11,547 bases of DNA from SIG598 sp045605025 (GCA_045605025.1 JAZUPE010000104.1:1-11547); one strand, 5' to 3'. Numbered from the stretch's first letter, positions 1 through 6,664 are shown. Numbers and translations: made by a program. The notes: generated from the sequence alone by a model not told the origin.

Positions 1-760
1 CTTTCGTGTCTGACCAGCCCGTAAATGCAGAATGTGTAGAAAAGCTTGGCGTGGGAAAGAAATTAGCGTATTCCGATATGGCGGGCAGGATGTTCTTGCC
101 GAAGTCGTCGGAGCTGTCCTTGTCAAGCTCATCCATCTCAAGATACTGACGCAGCTTTTCCCATGTGAAGATATAGATACCCATGGAAGCCTTGTTGCTC
201 TTGGGGTTCTTGGGTTTCTCGTCGAATTCGTAGATGCTGCCGTCCTCGTGGCAGTTGAGGATACCGAAACGGGAAGCCTCTTCCCAGGGAACCTCGATGA
301 CCGCGATGGTACAGGCGGCATTGGCCTTCTTGTGAGCGTCCAGCATCTCGGAGTAGTCCATCTTATAGATGTGGTCACCGGAGAGGATGACGACATACTC
401 GGGATCATAACGCTCCATGAAGGGGATGTTCTGATAGATGGCGTTCGCAGTGCCCTTGTACCAGTCGCCGCCCTTGGCGCGCTGATAGGGAGGCAGGACA
501 TGTACGCCGCCGTTCATGGTATCCAGATCCCACGCGCTGCCGGTGCCGATGTAATCGTTGAGCACCAGGGGGATGTACTGGGTCAGAACGCCGACGGTGT
601 CGATGCCGGAGTTTACGCAGTTGGACAGCGGGAAGTCGATAATTCTATACTTGCCGCCGAAAGGAACTGCGGGTTTTGCTACGTTCTTTGTCAGGGTGTA
701 CAGACGGCTGCCCTGACCGCCGGCCAGCAGCATCGCTATACATTCTTTTTTAGGAAACAT
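1..760 (-). CDS. glgC: Glucose-1-phosphate adenylyltransferase (ADP-glucose pyrophosphorylase), 3' part missing
   Basis: This enzyme makes ADP-glucose and pyrophosphate from ATP and glucose-1-phosphate, the committed step of bacterial glycogen synthesis in the cytoplasm. The first 253 codons are visible. Residues 11-47 form the nucleotidyltransferase signature: LLAGGQGSRL (11-20), then AKPAVPFGGKYR (28-39) and IIDFPLSN (40-47). WYKGTANA lies at 100-107 and GDHIYKMDY at 128-136, where the Asp is the expected metal/sugar-phosphate site. The start at 760 is set by GGAGGG ten bases upstream and by the family N-terminus. FGKNILPA (220-227) fits the family, but residues 228-253 do not: the expected GYWxDVGT block is absent. 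The gene lies downstream of glgB and the zinc-ribbon gene on the same strand, so one glycogen operon is likely. The C-terminal beta-helix domain is outside the window. Identity is certain; integrity of the 3' end is doubtful. Confidence 0.95.
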   Translation of the reverse strand, partial: MFPKKECIAMLLAGGQGSRLYTLTKNVAKPAVPFGGKYRIIDFPLSNCVNSGIDTVGVLTQYIPLVLNDYIGTGSAWDLDTMNGGVHVLPPYQRAKGGDWYKGTANAIYQNIPFMERYDPEYVVILSGDHIYKMDYSEMLDAHKKANAACTIAVIEVPWEEASRFGILNCHEDGSIYEFDEKPKNPKSNKASMGIYIFTWEKLRQYLEMDELDKDSSDDFGKNILPAISEYANFFPTPSFSTHSAFTGWSDTK

Positions 761-892
761 ATTTACTTTTCCCTCCAATTGTGTGATCTGACTTTCCGGC
801 TATTCGCCGTACACAGTCGGAAATTGTTTTCTGCGCTGGTGGTATTGATGTAATAAACGCTCGATGCGTTAATTGTGCTGTTTTGATCCTGA
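761..892 (-). other. glgC leader spacer with two small inverted repeats
   Basis: This 132-base spacer separates the zinc-ribbon gene from glgC. It holds a short perfect inverted repeat (AACGC / GCGTT, 856-870, five-base loop) soon after the upstream stop. A second one (TTTCCG / CGGAAA, arms 793-798 and 818-823) lies just before the ribosome binding site and encloses a smaller GGC/GCC stem. Neither is followed by a U-run, so neither is a typical terminator. I find no convincing -35/-10 pair, so glgC is probably read from the glgB promoter. A structural role in the leader is only possible. Confidence 0.3.
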
Positions 893-1249
893 TTATTCTG
901 CAGCTGTGGTTTCCTCTGGCGGCATTACATCCGTACCGCTCAGGTCGCTGCCGCTGAGATAATCGCTCTCGCTGACGGTATCATCGAAATAGCTGCCGTC
1001 AACTTCCTCGTTTATCGCATTCTCACCGGCATTCTCCTTGACGCATCCGCTGCAGATGCATGAGGACAGACCGATGAAAAGAATCAGAAACAATAATATT
1101 GCCGCAACAGCCGCTATTCCCGCCTTAAGATATTTATTCTCCCGCTCAATGTCGTCGGGGCGGGCCTTGCGTCCCTCAAGTGAAAACCCGCAGCTTCTGC
1201 AGTTTTTTGCTTCGTCTCTGTTAATTGTGTCACAACGCGGACAGATCAT
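893..1249 (-). CDS. Small zinc-ribbon, single-pass membrane protein of unknown function
   Basis: I do not recognise a named family for this 118-residue protein. The N-terminus is a zinc ribbon: C3-P-R-C6 and C17-R-S-C20, a C-x2-C-x10-C-x2-C spacing. A charged linker (about 25-42, mixed Arg/Lys/Asp/Glu) follows, then one strongly hydrophobic membrane segment (about 43-63). A Cys cluster, CICSGC (64-69), comes next, and the tail (72-118) is acidic and Ser/Thr-rich. The basic side before the helix suggests the ribbon faces the cytoplasm and the acidic tail lies outside. AAGGAG ten bases before the ATG supports the start. It lies 49 bases after glgB and 132 bases before glgC on the same strand, so it is probably cotranscribed with them. 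Whether it acts in glycogen metabolism is unknown. Similar zinc-ribbon plus membrane-helix proteins are common and mostly uncharacterised in Clostridia. Confidence 0.85.
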   Translation of the reverse strand: MICPRCDTINRDEAKNCRSCGFSLEGRKARPDDIERENKYLKAGIAAVAAILLFLILFIGLSSCICSGCVKENAGENAINEEVDGSYFDDTVSESDYLSGSDLSGTDVMPPEETTAAE

Positions 1250-1298
1250 TAAATGGTATCTCCTTTCGGTAACGCTTTACAATGCCGCACTTGCGTGT

Positions 1299-3359
1299 TT
1301 ACTGTGCCGCCTTTGGTTTGCGTCCGGGCTTCTTTTTCTGCACCGGCCGATCTGCTTCAGTGGCAGGTTCAGACTCTGCTGCAGGGGGCTTAGCGCTTGC
1401 GGGCTTACGCGCCGGTTTCTTTTCGGCAGTGGACGCAGGCTTATCTGCACCGTCTGCTTTTTTTGCCCTGCGTCCGGGCTTTTTCTTCTTGAGTTGAATA
1501 TATATTACCGACATGGGCGGCAGATTGAGGGCCGCCGACTGTTCCAAGCCGTGCATGGGCTGGTCGTCATCGGTAGTGAACATGCTGTTGGTCATTCCGC
1601 TGCCGCCGAAACGTGCTTCGTCGGTGGAGAAGATCTCCTCATAGGTACCTGCCCAGGGCAGACCGATGCGGTAATTCTCTCTGAATACCGGGCAGAAGTT
1701 GCACACAACGATAATCTCCTTGCCCGAGGTATCCTTGCGGCGGAAAGCGATGACGCTCTGGGTGAAATCATCGGGAGAGATCCACTCAAATCCTTCCCAC
1801 GATACATCGTTTTCCCAGAAAGGACGGGTATCAAGATAGAAGTGGTTCAGTACTTTGGTGAATTCCAGCATCTGGCGGTGTGCGGGGAATTCCAGCAGTA
1901 CCCAGTCGAGACCTGTTTTGAAATCCCACTCCTTGAACTGAGCAAATTCCTGACCCATGAACTGGAGTTTCTTGCCGGGGTGAGCCATAGAGTAGGCAAA
2001 GAACGTGCGCAGTCCTGCGAACTTTTCTTCATAGGTTCCAGGCATCTTCTCGATGAGCGAGCACTTTCCATGGACGACCTCATCGTGAGATACCGCAAGG
2101 ACAAAATTCTCGGAGAAAGCATAGAAGAATGAGAATGTAATGGCGTTATGGCTGCCCTTGCGCATAACGGGATCAAGGGACATATAGCGGAGCATGTCGT
2201 TCATCCATCCCATGTTCCACTTGTAATTGAAACCGAGACCGCCGTCCTCCACGGGCTTGGATACCATGGGCCATGCGGTGGATTCCTCGGCGATCATCAG
2301 AGCGTTGGGGAATTCCCTGAAAACCGCGGTGTTGCAGGCTCTGAGGAATTCAATAGCTTCGAGATTTTCATGTCCGCCATACTGGTTGGCAATCCATTCG
2401 CCATCTCTGCGGTTGTAGTCAAGGTAAAGCATCGATGCTACGGCATCTACGCGCAGACCGTCCACATGGAACTTATCAAGCCAGAACACTGCACTTGAAA
2501 TGAGGAAGCTGCGCACCTCGGGACGACCGAAATCGAAGACGTTAGTGCCCCATTCCTTATGCTCGCCCTTGCGGCTGTCAGCATACTCATAGCAGGGGCC
2601 GCCGTCATACATATAAAGGCCATGGGCATCCTTAGGGAAGTGGGCGGGAACCCAGTCCATGATGACACCGATACCGTTCTGGTGCATACGGTCGACAAAG
2701 TTCATGAAATCCTTGGGTGTGCCGAACCGGGATGTCGGCGCAAAGTAGCCGGTAACCTGATAGCCCCAGGAACCATCGTAGGGAAATTCGGTCATGGGCA
2801 GAAGTTCAACATGGGTATAACCCATTTCCTTGATATACGGAATCAATTCATCAGCCATCTTGGAATAGCTGAATGGATTGCCGTCGGGATAGGTGCGCCA
2901 CGAGGCAAAATGCAGCTCGTAGATGTTCATCGGACGGGTAAGATGCTTATCTGCGTCCTTACGGCTGCGCCACTCGCTGTCGTTCCAACTGTAGCCCTCG
3001 ATATCATAATATCTGGTAGCGTTATTGGGACGTGTTTCAAAATGGTAGCCGTAGGGATCGCTCTTCATGCGAACATTGCCATCCGCGCCCTCAATATGAT
3101 ATTTATATATATCGTATTCTTTGATATTTGACGCGTAACACTCCCAGATTCCGCTGCCATCCACACGCTTCATGGGAGACACGGCGGGATCCCAGCCGTT
3201 GAAATCACCAACGAGGGAAACAGATCTGGCATTGGGTGCCCATGTACGGAACACAACCTTGCCATCGCTGCAGGGATGAGCGCCAAGATATTGATAAGCA
3301 CGGTAATTCGTTCCCTGATTGAACAGGTACAGTGCGAGATTATTCTTCTTTTCCGGCAT
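1299..3359 (-). CDS. glgB: 1,4-alpha-glucan (glycogen) branching enzyme with a long Lys/Pro-rich C-terminal tail
   Basis: This enzyme cuts alpha-1,4 glucan chains and rejoins the piece through an alpha-1,6 bond, creating branches in cytoplasmic glycogen. Of 686 residues, about 30-120 form the N-terminal CBM48-like beta-sandwich (RTWAPNARSV, GDFNGWD). The GH13 barrel follows with all four conserved regions: DWVPAHF (235-241), GLRVDAVAS (301-309, nucleophile D305), IAEEST (356-361, acid/base E358) and SHDE (424-427, H425 and D426). The usual C-terminal beta domain ends near LPPMSVIYI (613-621). Residues 624-686 are extra: Lys, Pro and Ala rich, with KPGRR (627-631) near its start and KPGRKPK (677-683) near its end. 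The two KPGR segments are encoded within an exact 11-bp direct repeat (1320-1330 and 1470-1480). The start is supported by CGGAG eight bases upstream. A promoter lies upstream, and the zinc-ribbon gene and glgC follow on the same strand. Confidence 0.97.
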   Translation of the reverse strand: MPEKKNNLALYLFNQGTNYRAYQYLGAHPCSDGKVVFRTWAPNARSVSLVGDFNGWDPAVSPMKRVDGSGIWECYASNIKEYDIYKYHIEGADGNVRMKSDPYGYHFETRPNNATRYYDIEGYSWNDSEWRSRKDADKHLTRPMNIYELHFASWRTYPDGNPFSYSKMADELIPYIKEMGYTHVELLPMTEFPYDGSWGYQVTGYFAPTSRFGTPKDFMNFVDRMHQNGIGVIMDWVPAHFPKDAHGLYMYDGGPCYEYADSRKGEHKEWGTNVFDFGRPEVRSFLISSAVFWLDKFHVDGLRVDAVASMLYLDYNRRDGEWIANQYGGHENLEAIEFLRACNTAVFREFPNALMIAEESTAWPMVSKPVEDGGLGFNYKWNMGWMNDMLRYMSLDPVMRKGSHNAITFSFFYAFSENFVLAVSHDEVVHGKCSLIEKMPGTYEEKFAGLRTFFAYSMAHPGKKLQFMGQEFAQFKEWDFKTGLDWVLLEFPAHRQMLEFTKVLNHFYLDTRPFWENDVSWEGFEWISPDDFTQSVIAFRRKDTSGKEIIVVCNFCPVFRENYRIGLPWAGTYEEIFSTDEARFGGSGMTNSMFTTDDDQPMHGLEQSAALNLPPMSVIYIQLKKKKPGRRAKKADGADKPASTAEKKPARKPASAKPPAAESEPATEADRPVQKKKPGRKPKAAQ

Positions 3360-3371
3360 TGTTTCAACTCC

Positions 3372-3394
3372 GTTTATACAATAATATAATAAAC
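3372..3394 (-). promoter_or_regulatory. AT-rich hairpin in the glgB leader, next to the ribosome binding site
   Basis: Arms GTTTAT and ATAAAC (3389-3394 and 3372-3377) are exact reverse complements around an 11-base AT-rich loop. The downstream arm touches the GGAG ribosome binding site at 3368-3371. The stem is short and AU-rich, so it would be weak alone. It could modestly affect ribosome access to glgB, for example with temperature, but this is inference. No known riboswitch class is recognisable in the roughly 70-base leader. Confidence 0.3.
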
Positions 3395-3436
3395 AGAAGG
3401 GTATAATTCACCCATCGTATTTGTTATCTATGCATA

Positions 3437-3465
3437 ATAATAGCAGATAAGGCAATGTATTTCAA
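3437..3465 (-). promoter_or_regulatory. Sigma-A-type promoter for the glg genes
   Basis: Reading the minus strand, TTGAAA (3465-3460) is a five-of-six match to the -35 consensus. It is followed by exactly 17 bases and then TATTAT (3442-3437), a five-of-six match to the -10 box. TGC immediately before the -10 gives an extended -10 element. The start site would fall near 3430, leaving a leader of about 70 bases before glgB. It lies downstream of the rplQ terminator, so it should give the glycogen genes their own expression control. Confidence 0.75.
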
Positions 3466-3708
3466 GTGGTTTTTGGCGCTTTTCTTACAAACCGCAAAGT
3501 GTTCACATTTTGTTTTTGTGCATTTCATCAGATGCTTTTTTGGCGATTTTGACGTTTTTCTGCATCTTTCATTTTGCCTTATACGATTTTTAAGAATGTG
3601 AAATTGTAATACATTTTGCGTCCGCAAATATCACACATACTGCATATTGTGTTTTCCCGACTCAGCATATACTGCAGATAAACAAGTTTTCCGTTTGCTT
3701 ATCACAGG
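3466..3708. other. AT-rich intergenic spacer without a supported gene
   Basis: This stretch lies between the rplQ terminator and the glgB promoter. It is clearly more AT-rich than the neighbouring genes, with many T-runs on the plus strand. It contains a 14-bp palindrome (TTTGCG-TC-CGCAAA, 3615-3628) and an 8-bp direct repeat, ATACTGCA (3637-3644 and 3669-3676). A 67-codon open frame on the minus strand (3424-3627) begins at TTG, has no ribosome binding site and runs through the promoter, so I do not accept it as a gene. No tRNA or known small RNA is recognisable. Confidence 0.6.
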
Positions 3709-3754
3709 TAAAGAAACAGCCACCCTGACCGAAAGTAACTCGGTAAGGGTGGCT
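3709..3754 (-). terminator. Factor-independent terminator after rplQ
   Basis: On the minus strand, arms AGCCACCCT (3754-3746) and AGGGTGGCT (3726-3718) pair over nine bases. After a one-by-one mismatch, ACCGA and TCGGT add five more pairs, closing a seven-base loop. The stem is followed by GTTTCTTTA, an imperfect but T-rich run. It lies 27 bases past the rplQ stop, so it should end the ribosomal-protein transcript and separate it from the glycogen genes. The plus-strand side also has a TTTT stretch shortly after, but no plus-strand gene needs it. Confidence 0.88.
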
Positions 3755-3780
3755 GGTAATTTTGTTGATCTGATAGGAAA

Positions 3781-4128
3781 TTAGTCCTCGATCAGCTCGA
3801 TGAAGCACATCTCAGCGGCATCGCCTCTGCGGGCACCGGTCTTGATGATGCGGGTGTAGCCGCCGTTGCGGGAGGCATACTTGGGAGCGATCTCGTCAAA
3901 GAGCTTCTTGACGACATCTTCCTTAGTGATGAACGCCATAGCGTTACGCTTGTTAGCCAGAGTGTTGTCCTTGGCCATGGTGATCATCTTCTCGGTGAGA
4001 GCGCGGACTTCCTTTGCTCTGGCGACGGTAGTCTCGATCTTGCCGTTCTCAAGCAGGAAAGTAACCATACCCCTCAGCATCGCTACTCTGCAATCAGTAG
4101 CCTTGCCAAGCTTTCTGGATCCGGGCAT
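3781..4128 (-). CDS. rplQ: Large-subunit ribosomal protein bL17
   Basis: bL17 is a bacteria-specific 50S protein near the peptide exit tunnel. The 115-residue product has the canonical N-terminus MPGSRKLGKATDCRVAMLRG, then ENGKIETTVARAKE and a basic RNA-binding C-terminal part containing GGYTRIIKTGARRGDAAEM. A GTG nine bases further upstream is in frame, but AAGGAG would then touch the start codon. The ATG at 4128 has the proper eight-base spacing and matches the family start, so I chose it. It follows rpoA after 63 bases, the normal end of the alpha operon, and is followed by a terminator. Confidence 0.97.
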   Translation of the reverse strand: MPGSRKLGKATDCRVAMLRGMVTFLLENGKIETTVARAKEVRALTEKMITMAKDNTLANKRNAMAFITKEDVVKKLFDEIAPKYASRNGGYTRIIKTGARRGDAAEMCFIELIED

Positions 4129-4191
4129 CGTTTTCACTCCTTTTCGTTAATCTGATGATTATTAGGAAAAATGTAGTAGTATAATTGATTA

Positions 4192-5145
4192 TCAGTCGTC
4201 TTCCTTGCGGAGAGTGTAGCCCAGCGTTGCCAGCTTGGCGACGACCTCCTCAAGAGACTTTCTGCCCAGGTTACGCACTTTCATCATGTCTTCCTCAGTC
4301 TTGCTGATGAGGTCCTCAACATTGTTGATGCCTGCGCGCTTGAGGCAGTTGAAGGAGCGGACGCTCAGGTCGAGCTCCTCGATAGTCATCTGAAGCACCT
4401 TTTCGCTGCCGGTGCTGGAGGTTTCAACCATGATCTCGGTGCCTTCGAGGCCCTCAGAGAGGTCAACGAAGAGGTTGAGATGCTCAGTGAGCACCTTGGC
4501 GCCGAGGGAAACAGCTTCCTGGGCGTTGATGGTGCCGTTGGTCCAGACTTCCAGTGTGAGCTTGTCAAGGTCGGTAACGTTACCGACGCGGGTATTTTCC
4601 ACGCGGTAATTAACCTTGAGCACAGGTGCATAGATGGAGTCAACAGGCAGCACACCGATCACGTTGTGCTGGAGAGCTGCCTTGTTGCGGTCGGCGGAAA
4701 CGTAGCCGCGACCCATTCCGAGGGTGATCTCCATGTAGAGATGGGCGCCCTCTGCCAGAGTAGCAATGTGCATATCGGGATTGAGAATTTCAACCTCGCT
4801 GTCGCATAGAATGGAGCCGGCAGTGACTTCGCCTTCGCCCTCAGCGTCAATGACGACTGACTTGGGACCATCGCCATAAAGCTTGGCGGTGAGGCCCTTT
4901 ATATTAAGGATAATCTCCGCGACGTCTTCCTTGACGCCGGGAATAGTGGAAAACTCGTGAACGACGCCGTCAATCTTGATGTACTGAACGGCGACACCCT
5001 CCAGCGAGGAGAGCAGCACGCGTCTGAGTGAATTTCCAAGAGTCGTGCCGTAGCCTTTCTCAAGAGGCTCGACCACGAAGCGACCGTACGTTCCGTCCGG
5101 GGTAAGCTCCGCTACGTCGATTCTGGGTTTCTCTATTTCGATCAT
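4192..5145 (-). CDS. rpoA: DNA-directed RNA polymerase subunit alpha
   Basis: Alpha dimerises to nucleate assembly of RNA polymerase, and its C-terminal domain contacts UP-element DNA and activators. The 317-residue length is standard. The N-terminal assembly domain (about 1-230) shows GYGTTLGNSLRRVLLSSLEG and FSTIPGVKEDVAEIILNIKG. A short linker leads to the C-terminal domain (about 255-317) with LSVRSFNCLKRAGI and NLGRKSLEEV. R263 corresponds to the DNA-contacting arginine of the E. coli protein (R265), and the helix-hairpin-helix is intact. AAGGAGGG six bases before the ATG is a strong ribosome binding site. Upstream, the 74-base spacer from rpsD is filled by a long inverted repeat that may shape RNA stability or translation. 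The order rpsK-rpsD-rpoA-rplQ is the classical alpha operon. Confidence 0.99.
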   Translation of the reverse strand: MIEIEKPRIDVAELTPDGTYGRFVVEPLEKGYGTTLGNSLRRVLLSSLEGVAVQYIKIDGVVHEFSTIPGVKEDVAEIILNIKGLTAKLYGDGPKSVVIDAEGEGEVTAGSILCDSEVEILNPDMHIATLAEGAHLYMEITLGMGRGYVSADRNKAALQHNVIGVLPVDSIYAPVLKVNYRVENTRVGNVTDLDKLTLEVWTNGTINAQEAVSLGAKVLTEHLNLFVDLSEGLEGTEIMVETSSTGSEKVLQMTIEELDLSVRSFNCLKRAGINNVEDLISKTEEDMMKVRNLGRKSLEEVVAKLATLGYTLRKEDD

Positions 5146-5169
5146 TCAAAACCCTCCTTAGTTGGTTAT

Positions 5170-5215
5170 GTTTGACGCATAAGTCGATTATACCATCGAC
5201 TATGTGTCGCAAAAC
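5170..5215 (-). promoter_or_regulatory. Long imperfect stem-loop in the rpsD-rpoA spacer
   Basis: In the minus-strand RNA, GTCGAT (5200-5195) pairs exactly with ATCGAC (5188-5183) around the six-base loop GGTATA. Below a one-base bulge, CATA pairs with TATG, then after a one-by-one mismatch GAC pairs with GTC. After a three-base bulge, GTTT pairs with AAAC, giving about 17 pairs in all. The structure starts five bases after the rpsD stop and ends nine bases before the rpoA ribosome binding site. It is not followed by a U-run, so it is unlikely to be a terminator. A TATAAT string lies across the loop and inner stem, but no suitable -35 box precedes it. Confidence 0.55.
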
Positions 5216-5219
5216 GGCA

Positions 5220-5846
5220 TTACTTGGAGTAGAGCTCGACGATCAGGGTCTCTTCAACAGCCAGATCGATGTCCTCACGCTCAGCAACAGCGAGAATCTT
5301 GGCCTTGGCATTCTCTCTGTCCAGCTCAAGCCACTTGACGATGGGCTTGGAGGCGGTGGACTCGAGGACAGCCTTGATCTTTTCGCTGGACTTGCTCTTA
5401 TCAGCCAGTGCGATGACCTCGCCGGGCTTGGTCAGGTAAGAGGGAATATCGCAGCGCTTGCCGTTAACGGTGAAGTGGCCATGAGTGACCAGCTGACGTG
5501 CTTCCTTTCTGGAGGAAGCCCAGCCGCATCTGTAAACCACGTTGTCCAGACGGCTTTCAAGGATAGCCAGCAGGTTTTCACCGGTGATACCCTTGCGCTT
5601 GGTAGCCATCTCGTAGTAGCCTCTGAACTGGCCTTCCAGAACGCCGTAGTAACGTCTGGCCTGCTGCTTGGCACGCAGCTGGAGACCGTACTCAGAGGTC
5701 TTCTTGCGGCCCTGGCCGTGCTGGCCGGGGACATAGTTTCTGCGCTCGATGGCGCACTTGTCGCTATAGCAGCGGTCGCCCTTCAGGAAGAGTTTCTGAC
5801 CCTCGCGGCGGCACAGCTTGCAGGGAGCGCCTGGATATCTTGCCAT
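5220..5846 (-). CDS. rpsD: Small-subunit ribosomal protein uS4, zinc-binding form
   Basis: uS4 is a primary 16S rRNA-binding protein that starts 30S body assembly, and in many bacteria it represses its own operon. The 208-residue product begins MARYPGAPCKLCRREG and carries C9, C12, C26 and C31. This is the C-x2-C-x13-C-x4-C zinc site of the 'C+' S4 form that E. coli S4 lacks. The S4 RNA-binding domain (about 98-165) includes LDNVVYRCGWASSRKEARQL and VTHGHFTVNGKR. GGAGG eleven bases before the ATG supports the start. It follows rpsK after 25 bases and precedes rpoA. The hairpin in the downstream spacer could belong to an S4-type control circuit, but no evidence shows this. Confidence 0.99.
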   Translation of the reverse strand: MARYPGAPCKLCRREGQKLFLKGDRCYSDKCAIERRNYVPGQHGQGRKKTSEYGLQLRAKQQARRYYGVLEGQFRGYYEMATKRKGITGENLLAILESRLDNVVYRCGWASSRKEARQLVTHGHFTVNGKRCDIPSYLTKPGEVIALADKSKSSEKIKAVLESTASKPIVKWLELDRENAKAKILAVAEREDIDLAVEETLIVELYSK

Positions 5847-5871
5847 TTAAGGTTACACCTCCAATAATCTA

Positions 5872-6276
5872 TTAAACACGTCTTCTCTTGGGAGGACGGC
5901 AGCCGTTGTGAGGAATGGGGGTAACGTCCTTGATCATGGTTACCTCCAGACCGGCGGCCTGCAGGGCACGGATGGCAGCCTCACGGCCGGAACCGGGACC
6001 CTTAACGAAGACCTCTACAGACTTGAGGCCATGCTCCATGGCAGCCTTGGCAGCGGTCTCGGCGGCAGACTGAGCCGCGAACGGGGTGGACTTTCTGGAG
6101 CCTCTGAAGCCCAGCTCACCGGCACTCGCCCAGGAGATCGCGTTGCCCTGAGTATCGGTCAGTGTAACGATGGTGTTGTTGAAAGTGGACTGAATGTGCG
6201 CCTGGCCTTTGTCAATATTCTTGCGCTCACGGCGACGACGTACTGCAGCACCCTTTCTGGCTACTTGCTTTGCCAT
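5872..6276 (-). CDS. rpsK: Small-subunit ribosomal protein uS11
   Basis: uS11 sits on the 30S platform, contacts 16S rRNA helices 23 and 24 and helps shape the mRNA exit region. The 134-residue protein has a basic N-terminus (KGAAVRRRRERKNIDKGQAH), the conserved core IQSTFNNTIVTLTD and GSRKSTPFAAQSAAETAAK, and the typical ending PIPHNGCRPPKRRRV. AGGAGG eleven bases before the ATG fixes the start. It lies 19 bases after rpsM and 25 bases before rpsD, as in the alpha operon of most bacteria. Confidence 0.98.
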   Translation of the reverse strand: MAKQVARKGAAVRRRRERKNIDKGQAHIQSTFNNTIVTLTDTQGNAISWASAGELGFRGSRKSTPFAAQSAAETAAKAAMEHGLKSVEVFVKGPGSGREAAIRALQAAGLEVTMIKDVTPIPHNGCRPPKRRRV

Positions 6277-6295
6277 ATCGTACTATTCCTCCTGA

Positions 6296-6664
6296 TTACT
6301 TCTTCTTGTTGGCTACGGTTCTCTTCGGACCCTTACGGGTACGGGCGTTGGTCTTGGAACGCTGACCACGGACGGGCAGACCCTTGCGGTGACGCACGCC
6401 ACGGTAGCACTGGATATCGATCAGGCGCTTGATATCGAAAGCGACGTTTCTGCGAAGATCGCCTTCCACGACGCAGTTGTGATCGATATACTCACGCAGC
6501 TTGGAAATATCATCCTCCGTCAGATCACGGACGCGGGTATCAGGGTTGATACCGGTGGCAGTGATGATGTCGGTGGCAGTCTTGCGGCCGATACCGAAAA
6601 TGTAGGTAAGGCCGATCTCAATACGCTTATCTCTGGGCAGGTCAACACCGGCTATACGAGCCAT
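6296..6664 (-). CDS. rpsM: Small-subunit ribosomal protein uS13
   Basis: uS13 lies in the 30S head, forms intersubunit bridges and contacts P-site tRNA through its basic tail. The 122-residue product starts MARIAGVDLPRDKRIEIGLT. It has a helix-hairpin-helix-type segment, YIFGIGRKTA, at about 21-30, then the conserved CYRGVRHRKGLPVRGQRSKT and a Lys-rich end (TVANKKK). GGAGG twelve bases before the ATG is the ribosome binding site. It is the first of the four small-subunit/alpha genes after rpmJ, with a 37-base spacer. Confidence 0.98.
   Translation of the reverse strand: MARIAGVDLPRDKRIEIGLTYIFGIGRKTATDIITATGINPDTRVRDLTEDDISKLREYIDHNCVVEGDLRRNVAFDIKRLIDIQCYRGVRHRKGLPVRGQRSKTNARTRKGPKRTVANKKK

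Noticed and set aside
32..853. A 273-codon plus-strand frame opposite glgC
   Set aside because: It lies opposite the clear GlgC signature motifs, has no convincing ribosome binding site and reads as a composition artefact.
1038..2132. A 364-codon plus-strand frame opposite the zinc-ribbon gene and glgB
   Set aside because: It crosses two real minus-strand genes and shows no domain I recognise; the open frame follows from codon bias on the other strand.
3424..3627. A 67-codon minus-strand frame in the spacer before glgB
   Set aside because: It starts at TTG with no ribosome binding site, is Lys-rich from AT-rich DNA, and runs through the glgB promoter.
4129..4137. GTG start for rplQ giving a 118-residue protein
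   Set aside because: The ribosome binding site would directly touch the GTG, while the ATG nine bases later has proper spacing and matches the L17 N-terminus.
5183..5210. A TATAAT string in the rpsD-rpoA spacer as an internal promoter
   Set aside because: The nearest -35-like hexamer (TTGCGA) is only 14 bases away, and TATAAT lies within the inverted repeat that explains the sequence better.
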